From Bacteroidota bacterium (lineage in GTDB: Bacteria > Bacteroidota > Bacteroidia > UKL13-3): 64,000 nucleotides of DNA. Made by a program: the position numbers and the translations under genes. The stretch covers positions 1-64,000 of the forward strand of contig CANJUD010000005.1 of the NCBI GenBank assembly GCA_947477885.1, in the 5' to 3' direction. Shown here piece by piece: positions 16,794 to 25,987 of the stretch (position 1 is its first letter; each line of letters opens with the position of its first letter). The notes under the pieces were generated by a model that was not told the origin of the DNA, did no database searches, and was given only the letters and a program-made list of their open reading frames with translations.

Positions 16794-18329
16794 CTACTCA
16801 GATATTAAAAACTTAGTAGTGGCAATGCCTGTTTCATTATATACATTCACCATATATAATCCCGCTGCATATGCATTCAAATCAATATGTGCTTGATTTG
16901 TAAAAGATGTATATAATATAGTTCTTCCCATCATATCCAATATTTGCAAATTGGATTTTGTGGAATTTGGTAAACTTATATTTAATATATTGTTTGTAGG
17001 ATTTGGCCATATTTCGACTCCACTCAATATTATATCTTTTTGTATATTATTATTCGTTGCACATTGCATCGCATTTACTGCATTAATTCTTCCAGCACCT
17101 AATTTGTTTGTATATTTTAAATTGTTTTTACTATCAATATTATCGGCTGTAGCTTTCAAACAAATTTCTATTTGGTCGGGAGTTAAGGTTGGTTTTATAG
17201 AAAGTATCAACCCGCAGAGTCCTGCTAGCAGCGGGCAACTCATGCTCGTACCACTTAATGTTCCATAATACGGACTATATACAACTGTGCTATATATGGT
17301 ATCACCTGGAGCCATCACGTCTATATAGTTTCCATAGTTTGAGTTTTTAGAAACTATATCATTCACACCCATGCTTCCAACTGCTATCACATGCTCAAAA
17401 CCTGCGGGATAATTTACCGAATCTTCTCCATCATTTCCTGCTGCTGCAACTAATATAATATTCTTTTTATAAGCAGCATCAATTAAAGTATGCAAAGTTT
17501 TATATGATGAAGTATCCTTCCCTCCCCACGACATGGATATAATATTTGCTCCTGAATTTATGGCATAATCAAGCCCATCCTCAGCATTACTGAGATAATT
17601 GATTGTGTTTGTACATTTCACGGCTATTATAGAAACTGTATTATAACTAACCGAAGCCACACCCAAATTATTATTTGTTTTTGCTCCTGCAATTCCTGAA
17701 GTATGTGTTCCATGTGTCCAAAATTGGGAGACGGGTGGGGTAGGGTCATTGTCATTATCGGCCACGTCATAGCCGTGTATATCATCTACAAAACCATTGT
17801 GGTCGTCATCAATTTTGTTCGAATCAATTTCATTTGGGTTGGTCCATATATTCAAGTCGGGATGGTCAATTTTTACACCATCATCTACAATTGCAATCGT
17901 GCTTTTGTTATTGCCAGCAAGCCCCCAGGCATTGTCCATACTAATGGTTTGGAATACCCAACTTTGGCGGGATTGTATATCATTGGGCACAGAAAATTTT
18001 TGATATACTGGACAAGGGTGTGCATATTCTATATAGTTTTCATTTTGCAAACGATTTACAAAACTATATATACTATCATAATTTTCAAATGAGACTCTAT
18101 ATATTTTTTGTACTTCCGCATCATCTGTCTTAAATGCTTTTTCTATTTGTATAATATGATAGTCTTTGATTGCTTGTTGCCAGAAGGTATTATATATATT
18201 GTCGTTAGTTTTGGAATTAAATAATGGGATTTCTTTTTCGAAATTTGGTTTTATTTTGAAGAATAGTTTTCCTTGGAGGTGTTGGGCATGGGTTGCTTGG
18301 GAGAGGAACATTAATAACATCATCGTCAT
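16794..18329 (-). CDS. Subtilisin-like (S8) serine protease with T9SS sorting domain
   Basis: About 511 residues from the ATG at 18327-18329. The catalytic triad is visible: Asp in IAIVDDGVKIDHPDL, His in THGTHTSGIAG, Ser in LSGTSMSCPLLAG; the oxyanion Asn is in AAAGNDGEDS. An N-terminal inhibitor-like propeptide of about 100 residues comes first. A type A T9SS sorting domain (EIWPNPTNNILNISLP, AAGLYMVNVYNETG) ends the protein, so it is exported to or beyond the cell surface. The signal peptide MTMMLLMFLSQATHAQ lacks a basic N-region. The upstream in-frame codons up to 18446 are made of an interspersed repeat, which suggests the original N-terminus was altered by repeat insertion. The start is therefore uncertain. 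Confidence 0.88.
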   Translation of the reverse strand: MTMMLLMFLSQATHAQHLQGKLFFKIKPNFEKEIPLFNSKTNDNIYNTFWQQAIKDYHIIQIEKAFKTDDAEVQKIYRVSFENYDSIYSFVNRLQNENYIEYAHPCPVYQKFSVPNDIQSRQSWVFQTISMDNAWGLAGNNKSTIAIVDDGVKIDHPDLNIWTNPNEIDSNKIDDDHNGFVDDIHGYDVADNDNDPTPPVSQFWTHGTHTSGIAGAKTNNNLGVASVSYNTVSIIAVKCTNTINYLSNAEDGLDYAINSGANIISMSWGGKDTSSYKTLHTLIDAAYKKNIILVAAAGNDGEDSVNYPAGFEHVIAVGSMGVNDIVSKNSNYGNYIDVMAPGDTIYSTVVYSPYYGTLSGTSMSCPLLAGLCGLILSIKPTLTPDQIEICLKATADNIDSKNNLKYTNKLGAGRINAVNAMQCATNNNIQKDIILSGVEIWPNPTNNILNISLPNSTKSNLQILDMMGRTILYTSFTNQAHIDLNAYAAGLYMVNVYNETGIATTKFLISE

Positions 18330-18417
18330 TGCGAGGAACGAAACTGCCCTTCGCTCAGATTCGACGACTCTGCTTATGCACAGGCTTGGCTGAGTCGTCG
18401 AATCGCCGGCCCGCAAT
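18324..18417. repeat. Composite repeat at the 5' end of the S8 protease gene
   Basis: An outer ATTGCG/CGCAAT pair encloses CGTCATTGCGAGGAACGAA and a perfect 13-bp inverted repeat, GATTCGACGACTC (18358-18370) and GAGTCGTCGAATC (18392-18404). The inner inverted repeat recurs at 21627-21672 and 22352-22398. The outer sequence recurs at 38450-38490. Confidence 0.85.
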
Positions 18418-18450
18418 AAAATTATATAATTTAAAATGGTAACCACACCA

Positions 18451-19371
18451 CTAATTATTAGCCAGCAAATACATCACTGCCATTCTAATGGCGACTCCGT
18501 TTTCTACTTGGTCAAGTATAATGGAATGCTCGCTGTCGGCTACATCGCTGGTAATTTCTACACCTCTGTTAATTGGGCCTGGGTGCATGATGGTGATTTT
18601 TTTGTCGAGTCTGTTGAGCAAGTTTAAATCTAATCCATACAACATCGAGTACTCACGAAGTGATGGAAAATATTTGATGTCCTGTCTTTCTAATTGGATG
18701 CGGAGCATATTCGCTACATCGCACCAGTTAAGGGCTTTCAGCAAGTTGGTTTCTACTTTCACACCTAGTGATTCTATATGTTTGGGTATTAAAGTAGCAG
18801 GGCCGCAAACCATTACTTCTGCTCCTGTTTTTTGCAGGGCGAATATATTTGATAGAGCCACTCTGCTGTGCATAATGTCTCCCACAATCACCACTTTCTT
18901 TCCTTCCAAACCTCCCAGTTTTTCTCTGATAGAATAGGCATCCAGCAAACCTTGTGTGGGGTGTTCATGTGTGCCATCGCCTGCATTGATGATTTGTGCA
19001 TCGATATGCTTGGCCAAAAATATATGAGCTCCTGGCACAGGGTGACGCATCACCACCATATCCACTTTCATGGCAAGGATATTTCTCACCGTGTCAATTA
19101 AAGTCTCACCTTTGGAAACCGATGAGCCTGATGCGGAGAAATTGACCACGTCGGCACTCAGCCTTTTTTGGGCAAGCTCGAAGGAAATACGGGTACGGGT
19201 GGAGTTCTCGAAGAAAATATTGGCAACGGTAATATCTCTAAGCGAAGGAACTTTCTTGATGGGGCGGTTGATAACGGTCTTAAACTCATCGGCTGTTTCA
19301 AATATCAGCCCGATGTCATCGCTATTAATGTTCTTAATTCCCAGTAAGTGCCTGGTTGTTAGTTGGCCCAT
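18451..19371 (-). CDS. pyrB: Aspartate carbamoyltransferase, catalytic subunit
   Basis: 306 residues, full length for PyrB. It catalyses carbamoyl phosphate plus L-aspartate to N-carbamoyl-aspartate, the committed step of pyrimidine synthesis, in the cytoplasm. The carbamoyl-phosphate loop FENSTRTRISFELA (about residues 52-65) and the HPGPINRGVEI motif near the C-terminus are both intact; GDGTHEHPTQGLLDA is the central signature. No regulatory subunit gene (pyrI) is adjacent. A good promoter lies 39-69 nt upstream. Only 34 nt separate its stop from the repeat block before the S8 protease. Confidence 0.97.
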   Translation of the reverse strand: MGQLTTRHLLGIKNINSDDIGLIFETADEFKTVINRPIKKVPSLRDITVANIFFENSTRTRISFELAQKRLSADVVNFSASGSSVSKGETLIDTVRNILAMKVDMVVMRHPVPGAHIFLAKHIDAQIINAGDGTHEHPTQGLLDAYSIREKLGGLEGKKVVIVGDIMHSRVALSNIFALQKTGAEVMVCGPATLIPKHIESLGVKVETNLLKALNWCDVANMLRIQLERQDIKYFPSLREYSMLYGLDLNLLNRLDKKITIMHPGPINRGVEITSDVADSEHSIILDQVENGVAIRMAVMYLLANN

Positions 19372-19409
19372 GTATCACTTCCGTGTTTTAGGTAGGCGGA
19401 ATTAAGATA

Positions 19410-19440
19410 CAAATTTATGGGATTTGAGGGAAAGTGCAAA
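19410..19440 (-). promoter_or_regulatory. Predicted pyrB promoter
   Basis: TAAATTTG (19410-19417, minus strand) matches the -7 consensus. TTTG (19437-19440) lies 19 nt upstream as the -33 element, an ideal spacing for the Bacteroidota primary sigma factor. Confidence 0.55.
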
Positions 19441-19493
19441 ATGAAATGCAACCATTATGTGACTTTCTAGTATCTTGCAATAAATTCGTTATC

Positions 19494-21122
19494 ATGAAAG
19501 CTTTTATACTCACTCTATTTTTAGTTCTAGGTTCATTATACAATTATGCACAAACTCCATGGCAGGTAAATGTTGATTCGCTTCGCATGTTTCCATCAGG
19601 AGGTTTTATTGAAAATTATGATTATGGTTTGACACTAACAGCATACGATTGGAATTTCTCAGGAGTCAAAAGATATTTAATTAAAACGGATTCGAGAGGA
19701 AAAGAAATGTATAAGCGTTTTTTTAAATATGAATATCCTGTCGGAAATAAGAATGGAATTGCAAGTGTAGGTAATTTGATTGCAACAAAAGATGGTGGAA
19801 TATTAGCATGTGGTAATCTATCTGATGACGGAGATACGTCAGCTAGTGCCTTTGTTTCTAAGCTTAACCCTTGCGGGGAAGTTGCATGGAGTTACGTTTT
19901 CGACGATAAGACTTTTGGTGGTCCGAATAAATGGGATTTTATTATATCAGCAGCCGAACTATCTAATGGAAATTTATTATTACTGGGGCAGTTCTCAGAT
20001 AATTTTATCGCATTAACTATTAGCCAAACTGGTACAATATTGAATCAGTTTACCATTGAAAAATCAAGCGATAGTTGGAATGCGAATATCTATAGAACTG
20101 CAAATGGAGAATATTTGATTGCGGGGAGTAAAGACACTCATCCAAAAAATGATAGTACAGCATATACTGTTAGAAGTCTCTTATTGAGGATAGATAGTTT
20201 GGGCGATTTGATATGCTATAATACTTATGGGCATGCTGAAGATTATGCTTCAGTGGCGTTTTCACTGGCGAGCTATGAGGAATCAACCAATAATATATAC
20301 ATGTATGGAATAGGAAATAAAGCTAGTTCTTTTGGGAGTATATATTTAAAAAAATGTGACCAAGTAGGCAATGAACTTTGGCACAAGAATTTGGCACAAA
20401 AACCACAAGGGAAAGTTCAATATTTTGAAGAACCTAACGAAATTTTTAAATTAAAAGATAAAAATATGCTACTGTTAGAAGATGCTACTTTTGCAAAGTA
20501 CTATGCATTAAGTTTTGCTAGAATGATAAAAGTAGATACCAATGGAAATGTAATAGATAGCGTAACTTTGGGTGACAGTGCCAACTTTTATAAAATTACC
20601 AATGGTATTCAAACTCATGATAGCAATATAGTAGTTTTGTATTGTTATTATAATACAAGTTATACTAAAGGATATATACACCTAAGAAAGTTTGATTACA
20701 ATTTGAAACAACTACAAATGGATACAATAAACTATATATATGATAGCCTTTGTCCACATGCTGTAAGAACGGACGACATAGATTTGAGCAATTCAAAATG
20801 GATTACTTTTATTCAGGACTCAAATAAAATATACAAAACTCCCAATTACTGTAATGCTATTACTGCCATATCGGCTATAGTAGACAGACCTCAAATACAA
20901 ATATGGCCAAACCCATTTGGTAATTGGATAAAAGTTAATGTAATACAAAACAAAGATATAAATACCGCAGAGTTATATGATATAGCAGGTAAACTTATGT
21001 GGAGTGGGAGGATGAGTGCAAATGGACTTATAGAAACAGGTCAATTAACATCAGGCATATATATATTATCATTATATAATAGCAATGGAGATAAATGGAA
21101 TGCGAAGGTGGTGAAGGAGTAA
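19494..21122 (+). CDS. Secreted repeat protein with type A T9SS sorting domain
   Basis: 542 residues. A signal peptide (MKAFILTLFLVLGSLYNYAQ) precedes repeats in which a statement-like beta-blade (YLIKTDSRGKEMYKRFF, VSKLNPCGEVAWSYVF, LLRIDSLGDLICYNTYG, MIKVDTNGNVIDSV) recurs every 50-70 residues. This pattern is typical of beta-propeller (delta-60/SBBP-like) surface proteins. The C-terminus is a type A T9SS sorting domain (IQIWPNPFGNWIKVNV, LTSGIYILSLYNSNGD). The start at 19494 is chosen for the signal peptide; 20 upstream codons are open but unlikely. The binding target or function is unknown. Confidence 0.85.
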   Translation: MKAFILTLFLVLGSLYNYAQTPWQVNVDSLRMFPSGGFIENYDYGLTLTAYDWNFSGVKRYLIKTDSRGKEMYKRFFKYEYPVGNKNGIASVGNLIATKDGGILACGNLSDDGDTSASAFVSKLNPCGEVAWSYVFDDKTFGGPNKWDFIISAAELSNGNLLLLGQFSDNFIALTISQTGTILNQFTIEKSSDSWNANIYRTANGEYLIAGSKDTHPKNDSTAYTVRSLLLRIDSLGDLICYNTYGHAEDYASVAFSLASYEESTNNIYMYGIGNKASSFGSIYLKKCDQVGNELWHKNLAQKPQGKVQYFEEPNEIFKLKDKNMLLLEDATFAKYYALSFARMIKVDTNGNVIDSVTLGDSANFYKITNGIQTHDSNIVVLYCYYNTSYTKGYIHLRKFDYNLKQLQMDTINYIYDSLCPHAVRTDDIDLSNSKWITFIQDSNKIYKTPNYCNAITAISAIVDRPQIQIWPNPFGNWIKVNVIQNKDINTAELYDIAGKLMWSGRMSANGLIETGQLTSGIYILSLYNSNGDKWNAKVVKE

Positions 21123-21140
21123 ACTATATTATATAATTCC

Positions 21141-21605
21141 CTACCTCTTCAACCTCACCTCCCCATTCTCCAAAGCAATCCCAATTTCAATCCAGGCAAC
21201 CTGCAATTTTTCTTTGTTAATCCAGGCTATAATAATCAATCTATCCTCACCCGTTTTTTTGTCTTTGGCTTTTATGGAGGTGGCTACTATCATGGGTTCG
21301 CCTTGGTAGAAGGCAGGTAAGCGTTTGCCATCCATGTCGCCATTTTCAAAAAAGTATTTGTAGAATCCTGTTCCTGTAATACTATCATAAGTGAGATTGG
21401 TATCAGGGATGCGGGTTTTTGTTATCATATCTATATATTCGAAATGATCCACTTCTTTGGGTTTGCCCACCCATATTGTATCCCCAATATTCATTTCTAT
21501 TTTCATAGTTTGGGCTGGGGCGGTTTTTTTTGTCTGTGCGTTTGCTGAAGATATATATATAATACCTACGAGTATAATTAGGAAATGTTTTATATAATGT
21601 TTCAT
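21141..21605 (-). CDS. Small secreted protein of unknown function
   Basis: 154 residues with a signal peptide (MKHYIKHFLIILVGIIYISS, cleaved after ANAQ). The mature part has motifs such as MNIGDTIWVGKPKEVDHFEY and EGPMI-like turns, but matches no family I recognise. It is convergent with the T9SS cargo gene at 19494-21122: the two stops are 18 nt apart. It lies downstream of the lolD-like gene with an inverted repeat in the 76-nt gap. The start is placed at 21605 because upstream in-frame codons fall within that repeat. Confidence 0.7.
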   Translation of the reverse strand: MKHYIKHFLIILVGIIYISSANAQTKKTAPAQTMKIEMNIGDTIWVGKPKEVDHFEYIDMITKTRIPDTNLTYDSITGTGFYKYFFENGDMDGKRLPAFYQGEPMIVATSIKAKDKKTGEDRLIIIAWINKEKLQVAWIEIGIALENGEVRLKR

Positions 21606-21626
21606 ATTTGTACACGGTGTGCGTAT

Positions 21627-21672
21627 ATTCGACGACTCAGCCACGCCTGTGCGTTCGCAGAGTCGTCGAATC
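21627..21672. repeat. ATTCGACGACTC inverted repeat, copy 2
   Basis: Arms ATTCGACGACTC (21627-21638) and GAGTCGTCGAAT (21660-21671) enclose a CG-rich loop. The family also has copies at 18358-18404 and 22352-22398. It separates the lolD-like gene from the small secreted protein. Confidence 0.85.
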
Positions 21673-21681
21673 AGCCCTGCG

Positions 21682-22335
21682 TTACCCAACAATCATTCCA
21701 TCTTTAATATGCAATGTCCTATCAGTCTTACTCGCTAGGCTTTCATTATGGGTTACAATCAGGAATGTTTGTCCGGTTTTGTCACGCAAATCTAGAAACA
21801 AATCGTGAAGTTCGGTAGCATTTTTGGTGTCGAGGTTGCCGGTGGGTTCGTCGGCAAATACTACGGCGGGATCGTTTATTAAGGCACGAGCTACTGCTAC
21901 ACGCTGTTGTTCGCCGCCTGATAGTTCACTGGGTTTGTGTTGTAACCTATGTCCGAGTGAAAGTTGTTCTAATATTTTTCCTGCTTTTGCAAGTGCTTCT
22001 TTTTTGCTAAGTCCGGCAAGCATGGCTGGGATGGCAGCATTTTCAGCAGCAGTAAATTCGGGCATCAGTTGGTGAAACTGAAACACAAAACCAATTTTAC
22101 TGTTTCTAAATTTATCTAATTTTCTTCCTTTTAATATATGTGCATCCACACCATCAATACTAAAACTTCCACCATCGGTAGGCATCAGTGTTCCCAATAT
22201 ATGTAATAGGGTAGATTTGCCCGCACCCGATGCACCTATGATAGATACCATCTCGCTCTTACGTACATGCACATCCACGCCACGCAGCACTTCTATCTGC
22301 CCGAATTTTTTGGTAATGTTGGTTGCTTTTATCAT
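21682..22335 (-). CDS. lolD: LolD-like ABC transporter ATP-binding protein
   Basis: 217 residues. It shows a Walker A (GASGAGKSTLL), Q-loop (FVFQFHQLMPEFTAAEN), signature (LSGGEQQRVAVARAL), Walker B (AVVFADEPTGNLD) and H-loop (LIVTHN). The FQFHQLMPEFTAAEN segment and overall length fit the LolD/MacB branch, which powers lipoprotein release to the outer membrane or related mechanotransmission exporters. No permease gene is next to it. In Bacteroidota lolD is often separate from lolCE. Hence the LolD assignment is by similarity, and another MacB-like role is possible. Confidence 0.85.
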   Translation of the reverse strand: MIKATNITKKFGQIEVLRGVDVHVRKSEMVSIIGASGAGKSTLLHILGTLMPTDGGSFSIDGVDAHILKGRKLDKFRNSKIGFVFQFHQLMPEFTAAENAAIPAMLAGLSKKEALAKAGKILEQLSLGHRLQHKPSELSGGEQQRVAVARALINDPAVVFADEPTGNLDTKNATELHDLFLDLRDKTGQTFLIVTHNESLASKTDRTLHIKDGMIVG

Positions 22336-22351
22336 GTGTTGTATATAAAAA

Positions 22352-22398
22352 GATTCGACGACTCCGCCTACGCAAAGGCGTGGCGGAGTCGTCGAATC
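22352..22398. repeat. GATTCGACGACTC inverted repeat, copy 3 (17-bp perfect stem)
   Basis: GATTCGACGACTCCGCC (22352-22368) pairs perfectly with GGCGGAGTCGTCGAATC (22382-22398) around a 13-nt loop. It lies in the short gap between clpP and the lolD-like gene on the same strand, where it could attenuate or stabilise the transcript. Confidence 0.9.
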
Positions 22399-22416
22399 AA
22401 GGTGTTATAATATATA

Positions 22417-23091
22417 TTATTTATTTTTAACCAATAACTCGTCGATCATGCCATATTCTTTGGCTTCTTCGGCGGTCATCCAATAATCACGATCACTGTC
22501 GGCTTCTACTTTTTCGTAGGGTTGGCCTGAGTGGGTAGCGATAATTTCGTATAACTCTCTTTTCAATTTCTTGATTTCACGAGCGGTGATTTCTATATCA
22601 CTTTCTTGTCCTTGTGCTCCACCCATTGGTTGGTGAATCATGATACGACTATGTTTTAATGCGGCACGTTTTCCTTTGTCGCCAGCACACATTAGTACCG
22701 CTCCCATGCTTGCTGCCATGCCTGTGCATATAGTAGCTACGCTGGGTGTTATATATTGCATCGTATCATATATTCCCAAGCCAGCATATACTGATCCGCC
22801 TGGACTATTTATATATACTTGTATATCGCGTTTCGCATCGATAGATTGTAAAAATAATAATTGTGCTTGTATAATATTGGCAAAATAATCATCTACCTGA
22901 GTACCTAAGAAAATAATGCGGTCAACCATCAAACGCGAGAATACATCAATCTCACGAAAGTTAACGGGACGCTCTTCGATTACTGTGCGGGTCATATCTC
23001 TAACCTCGCTAGTAATATAAGTTTCTGTTTTCAAACTGCTAATGCCATGGTGTTTGGTGGCATACTTGTGAAATTCTTTTCCGTAATTCAT
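22417..23091 (-). CDS. clpP: ATP-dependent Clp protease proteolytic subunit
   Basis: 224 residues. The catalytic serine is in [16 protein letters not shown], the histidine in [13 protein letters not shown] and the aspartate in the [17 protein letters not shown] region, so the triad is complete. It assembles into the tetradecameric barrel fed by ClpX/ClpA ATPases. It lies 84 nt downstream of tig in the same direction. The tig-clpP pairing is widely conserved, and a chaperone followed by a protease makes functional sense. clpX is not next in line here. Confidence 0.97.
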   Translation of the reverse strand: MNYGKEFHKYATKHHGISSLKTETYITSEVRDMTRTVIEERPVNFREIDVFSRLMVDRIIFLGTQVDDYFANIIQAQLLFLQSIDAKRDIQVYINSPGGSVYAGLGIYDTMQYITPSVATICTGMAASMGAVLMCAGDKGKRAALKHSRIMIHQPMGGAQGQESDIEITAREIKKLKRELYEIIATHSGQPYEKVEADSDRDYWMTAEEAKEYGMIDELLVKNK

Positions 23092-23175
23092 ATTTGTTTA
23101 GTTATAAGTGATAAGTTAAAAGTGAACAGTTTTTTTAAAATGAAAAATAATAATTATAAAATATAAAATGTTCTT

Positions 23176-24561
23176 TTAATGTTTGTGGTGTTCTTCGTTG
23201 TGTTGTTTTATTGTAGCAAAGAACGTGTCAGGGGGCAAAATTGTTTCAATTGTTGTTACAAGTTCGCCTAATTTACGAGTTACTTTATCGCCCATTACTT
23301 TTTGGTGAGCACTATAATACTTGTCCTGTTCTGTCATCGATTTTTCAACGGCTTGCTGTATATAGCCTTCAAACATTTCTATGTTTCCCATGCCTGAGCG
23401 AACCAAACTCATCCGCATTTCATTCATCATATAATTTTTTACTTCTTCTGGTTCCACTTTTATATCATGATCTTTTTGAATCTTTTCTTTGATGAGCTGC
23501 CAACGCAATCCCACTTTTTCATTTTCAAATTTCCCATCGATAGTGTCACTATTATATTCATCAGGGAACTCACGTTGCATCCAGCGTTTCAAAAATGTTT
23601 CGGGCAAAGGAAGTTGATTTGTTTCAATTACTTTGTCAACCAAGGCATGCTCAAACAAATGGCGACCTTGCGAATTATAATAACCTTCTAAATCTAGTTT
23701 TAATTTTTCGTAGAAACTTTCTGCACTGTCGCAACTTCCTGGCCCAAATACTTTATCCCAAAGTTCTTGGTCGAAAGCGGCTAGTTCCATATGATATATT
23801 TGAGAGATATTGGCTTTGAAATTTTTATTCAAATCATTTACAGCAGCTTCTGGAATATCTAGTGCGTGGTGCATTTCAGCAATATCATCATTAAATAAAT
23901 TGAAAATAGTTACCACAAAATCTTCGCCCACTTTGGCTTCCAATAATTGTTGTTTGGTAGGTTCGTGTTTCACAAATTCAAGACCGATGCTGGTTGCTTT
24001 AGTTACGCCACCTTCAAGCACTTCACCATTTTCGTCAAGTTCAGTAAGGGTAACATATACCAAATCATTATCGGCAGCTTTTTCTACTTGGTCGTTTTTT
24101 CCAAAGCGGCGTTGCAATTGTTTGGTTTCATCGTCCAACATTTTTTGGTCGATATCAATTTTGATTACTTCCATGCCACCCAGACTTGCCAAGTCAACTT
24201 CAAATTTTGGTGAAAGACCAAGGTCGATCATGAAATTATATTCAATGTCTTTGGCGAATGATTGAAACTTGGGAGCATTTTCATTTTCGAGCGGTTTGCC
24301 CAAAATGTCCAGTTCTTTCTCTTTCAATTCACCTGTTACAGCTTTGTCCAACAGCACATTTAAAGTATCGGAAAGCATACTGTCGCCAAATCGTTTTTCC
24401 ACCATCGATTTAGGTGCTTGCCCAGGCCTGAAGCCAGGTACATTCATTTTTTTGGCGTAATCTTTAATAGTTTTTTCGTACTCGGGCATATAGTCGGCCG
24501 GTGCGATAGATACCTTGATGGTAGCGTTTAAGTCGTCGTGTTGGATGAGTTCTACGTTCAC
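23176..24561 (-). CDS. tig: Trigger factor (ribosome-associated chaperone)
   Basis: 461 residues. The N-terminal ribosome-binding domain carries the signature region NVPGFRPGQAPKSMVEKRFG (residues 39-58). The middle section (about 150-250) is where FKBP-type PPIase lies in proteobacteria, but here it is poorly conserved, as usual in Bacteroidota. The long helical C-terminal arms form the substrate cradle. It binds nascent chains at the exit tunnel. It is followed by clpP and preceded by a tRNA-Leu gene 95 nt upstream whose promoter may also serve tig. Confidence 0.95.
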   Translation of the reverse strand: MNVELIQHDDLNATIKVSIAPADYMPEYEKTIKDYAKKMNVPGFRPGQAPKSMVEKRFGDSMLSDTLNVLLDKAVTGELKEKELDILGKPLENENAPKFQSFAKDIEYNFMIDLGLSPKFEVDLASLGGMEVIKIDIDQKMLDDETKQLQRRFGKNDQVEKAADNDLVYVTLTELDENGEVLEGGVTKATSIGLEFVKHEPTKQQLLEAKVGEDFVVTIFNLFNDDIAEMHHALDIPEAAVNDLNKNFKANISQIYHMELAAFDQELWDKVFGPGSCDSAESFYEKLKLDLEGYYNSQGRHLFEHALVDKVIETNQLPLPETFLKRWMQREFPDEYNSDTIDGKFENEKVGLRWQLIKEKIQKDHDIKVEPEEVKNYMMNEMRMSLVRSGMGNIEMFEGYIQQAVEKSMTEQDKYYSAHQKVMGDKVTRKLGELVTTIETILPPDTFFATIKQHNEEHHKH

Positions 24562-24656
24562 GTTATATTATTAATTTTTGTTGAGATTTCAAATATTGTT
24601 CCCTTGGGATTGGTCGAGCAATATTGTCACACATTGCAAGGAATGCTGAAAAAAAG

Positions 24657-24738
24657 TGCGGATGAAGGGACTCGAACCCCCACGCCTTTCGGCACCAGAT
24701 CCTAAGTCTGGCACGGCTACCAATTACGCCACATCCGC
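24657..24738 (-). tRNA. tRNA-Leu (anticodon UAG)
   Basis: An 82-nt cloverleaf. The acceptor stem GCGGATG pairs with CATCCGC. The anticodon stem CCAGA/TCTGG encloses loop CTTAGGA with anticodon TAG. A class II variable arm (TGCCGAAAGGCGT) and the T-arm GGGGGTTCGAGTCCC are clear. The discriminator is A; CCA is not encoded. A TATCTTTG promoter box lies 25 nt upstream. Confidence 0.95.
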
Positions 24739-24763
24739 AAAATGTTTCGTTAGTTAACGGGTG

Positions 24764-24793
24764 CAAAGATAAGATTGGCGGGCAAATATCAAA
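24764..24793 (-). promoter_or_regulatory. Predicted promoter of tRNA-Leu (possibly tig-clpP)
   Basis: TATCTTTG (24764-24771, minus strand) is a perfect -7 box. TTTG at 24790-24793 gives an 18-nt spacer. Confidence 0.55.
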
Positions 24794-24838
24794 ACCATTT
24801 TTTCAGTATTGTCTCACTTTTTGAAAAAAACTAGAGTG

Positions 24839-24864
24839 CTACCCTTAGCGTAGTCGAAGGGTAG
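24839..24864. repeat. CTACCCTT/AAGGGTAG hairpin repeat
   Basis: An 8-bp stem with a 10-nt loop, followed by a second half-site (TCTTCGACTATGCTCAGA). It resembles dispersed gamma-like Bacteroidota repeats containing AGCGTAGTCGAAG. It lies between the tRNA promoter and the FAD oxidoreductase. Confidence 0.6.
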
Positions 24865-24906
24865 TCTTCGACTATGCTCAGACTTGCAGTGCTGATTATT
24901 ATACAA

Positions 24907-24914
24907 TACTTTTG
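24907..24914 (+). promoter_or_regulatory. -7 promoter box of the FAD oxidoreductase operon
   Basis: TACTTTTG matches TAnnTTTG, 32 nt before the ATG. A TTG about 20 nt upstream could be the -33 element. Confidence 0.45.
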
Positions 24915-24946
24915 TGGCATGATGAAAACAAATCATTATAAATTAA

Positions 24947-25987
24947 ATGCACCACGTTGACACTATTATAATAGGGATGGGACTTGCGGGATGCACTATG
25001 TATTGGAGCCTGAAGCAAGCAGGAATTAAATGTTTGTGTATTGACCCAAACATTGCAAATACATCGAGCAAAGTGGCAGCTGGAATGTTCAATCCGATAG
25101 TGGGGAAGCGTTTTACGACTGCACCAAATGCCTCGGAATTATTTGTAGGAGCCAAGAAGTATTACAAGGGTATTGAGGCGATGATTTCAGAAAAAATATA
25201 TTTTGAGATGCCGTTATATATGCCCTTTCAAAATATAGCCCACCAAAATGATTGGAGCTTGAAAATGCCGAAACTGAAAGAATGGATTCATGATTATTCA
25301 GAGTTAGAAAAAACGCTCTTGGCAAAGTATGACAGTGAGTTTGGTGGTTTTTTTGTAAATAAAACAGGATATGTGGACAGCAATTTATATGTGAAATCAA
25401 CATTTGATTATTGTAGAAAGAATAATGAACTTTTGATTGAAAATATAGATTATAATAAACTAAATATTGAGACCAAAACATATAATAATTACCAAGCAAA
25501 AAATATTATATTTTGCGAAGGAGCAGCAGTTGTAAATAATTCTTTTATCAAACAAAAATTTCTAAACCTAGCAAAAGGCCAATTGCTTTGTGGGAAAAGT
25601 TCTTCAGTATTGCCAAAGATTATATATAATGGTAAAATATATATTATACCAACTACTGAAAATGAATTCATTTGTGGAGCAACATACGAATGGGATTATA
25701 TAAACAATGAACCTGATGAATTTGGCAAAAATTATTTGATAGAAGAGTTGAATAAAGTTGTGAGATTTGAATATACAATATCCGACCACAAAGCAGCCAT
25801 TAGGCCCACTGTAATTGATAGAAAACCTGTTGTAGGAAACATTGCCGACAATATATATATATTAAATGGATTGGGAACCAAAGGTGTGGTTTTAGCTCCT
25901 TATCTGGCAAATTTAATTACAGAAAACATCACAAATAGTTCAGAAATTTCCAAAGAGTTTTCGATAGATAGATTTAACAACAAATGA
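24947..25987 (+). CDS. FAD-dependent oxidoreductase of the D-amino-acid oxidase fold
   Basis: 346 residues. The dinucleotide-binding start TIIIGMGLAGCTMYWSLKQAG (GxGxxG) is followed by the acidic ribose-binding residue in LCIDPN. The C-terminal FAD contact is in YILNGLGTKGVVLAPYLA, and AAIRPTVIDRKPVVG is typical of the DAO/glycine-oxidase superfamily. The substrate is unknown: amino acid, sarcosine-like amine or related. It overlaps the following transporter gene by 4 nt (ATGA), so the two are translationally coupled and may act on the same compound. Confidence 0.85.
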   Translation: MHHVDTIIIGMGLAGCTMYWSLKQAGIKCLCIDPNIANTSSKVAAGMFNPIVGKRFTTAPNASELFVGAKKYYKGIEAMISEKIYFEMPLYMPFQNIAHQNDWSLKMPKLKEWIHDYSELEKTLLAKYDSEFGGFFVNKTGYVDSNLYVKSTFDYCRKNNELLIENIDYNKLNIETKTYNNYQAKNIIFCEGAAVVNNSFIKQKFLNLAKGQLLCGKSSSVLPKIIYNGKIYIIPTTENEFICGATYEWDYINNEPDEFGKNYLIEELNKVVRFEYTISDHKAAIRPTVIDRKPVVGNIADNIYILNGLGTKGVVLAPYLANLITENITNSSEISKEFSIDRFNNK

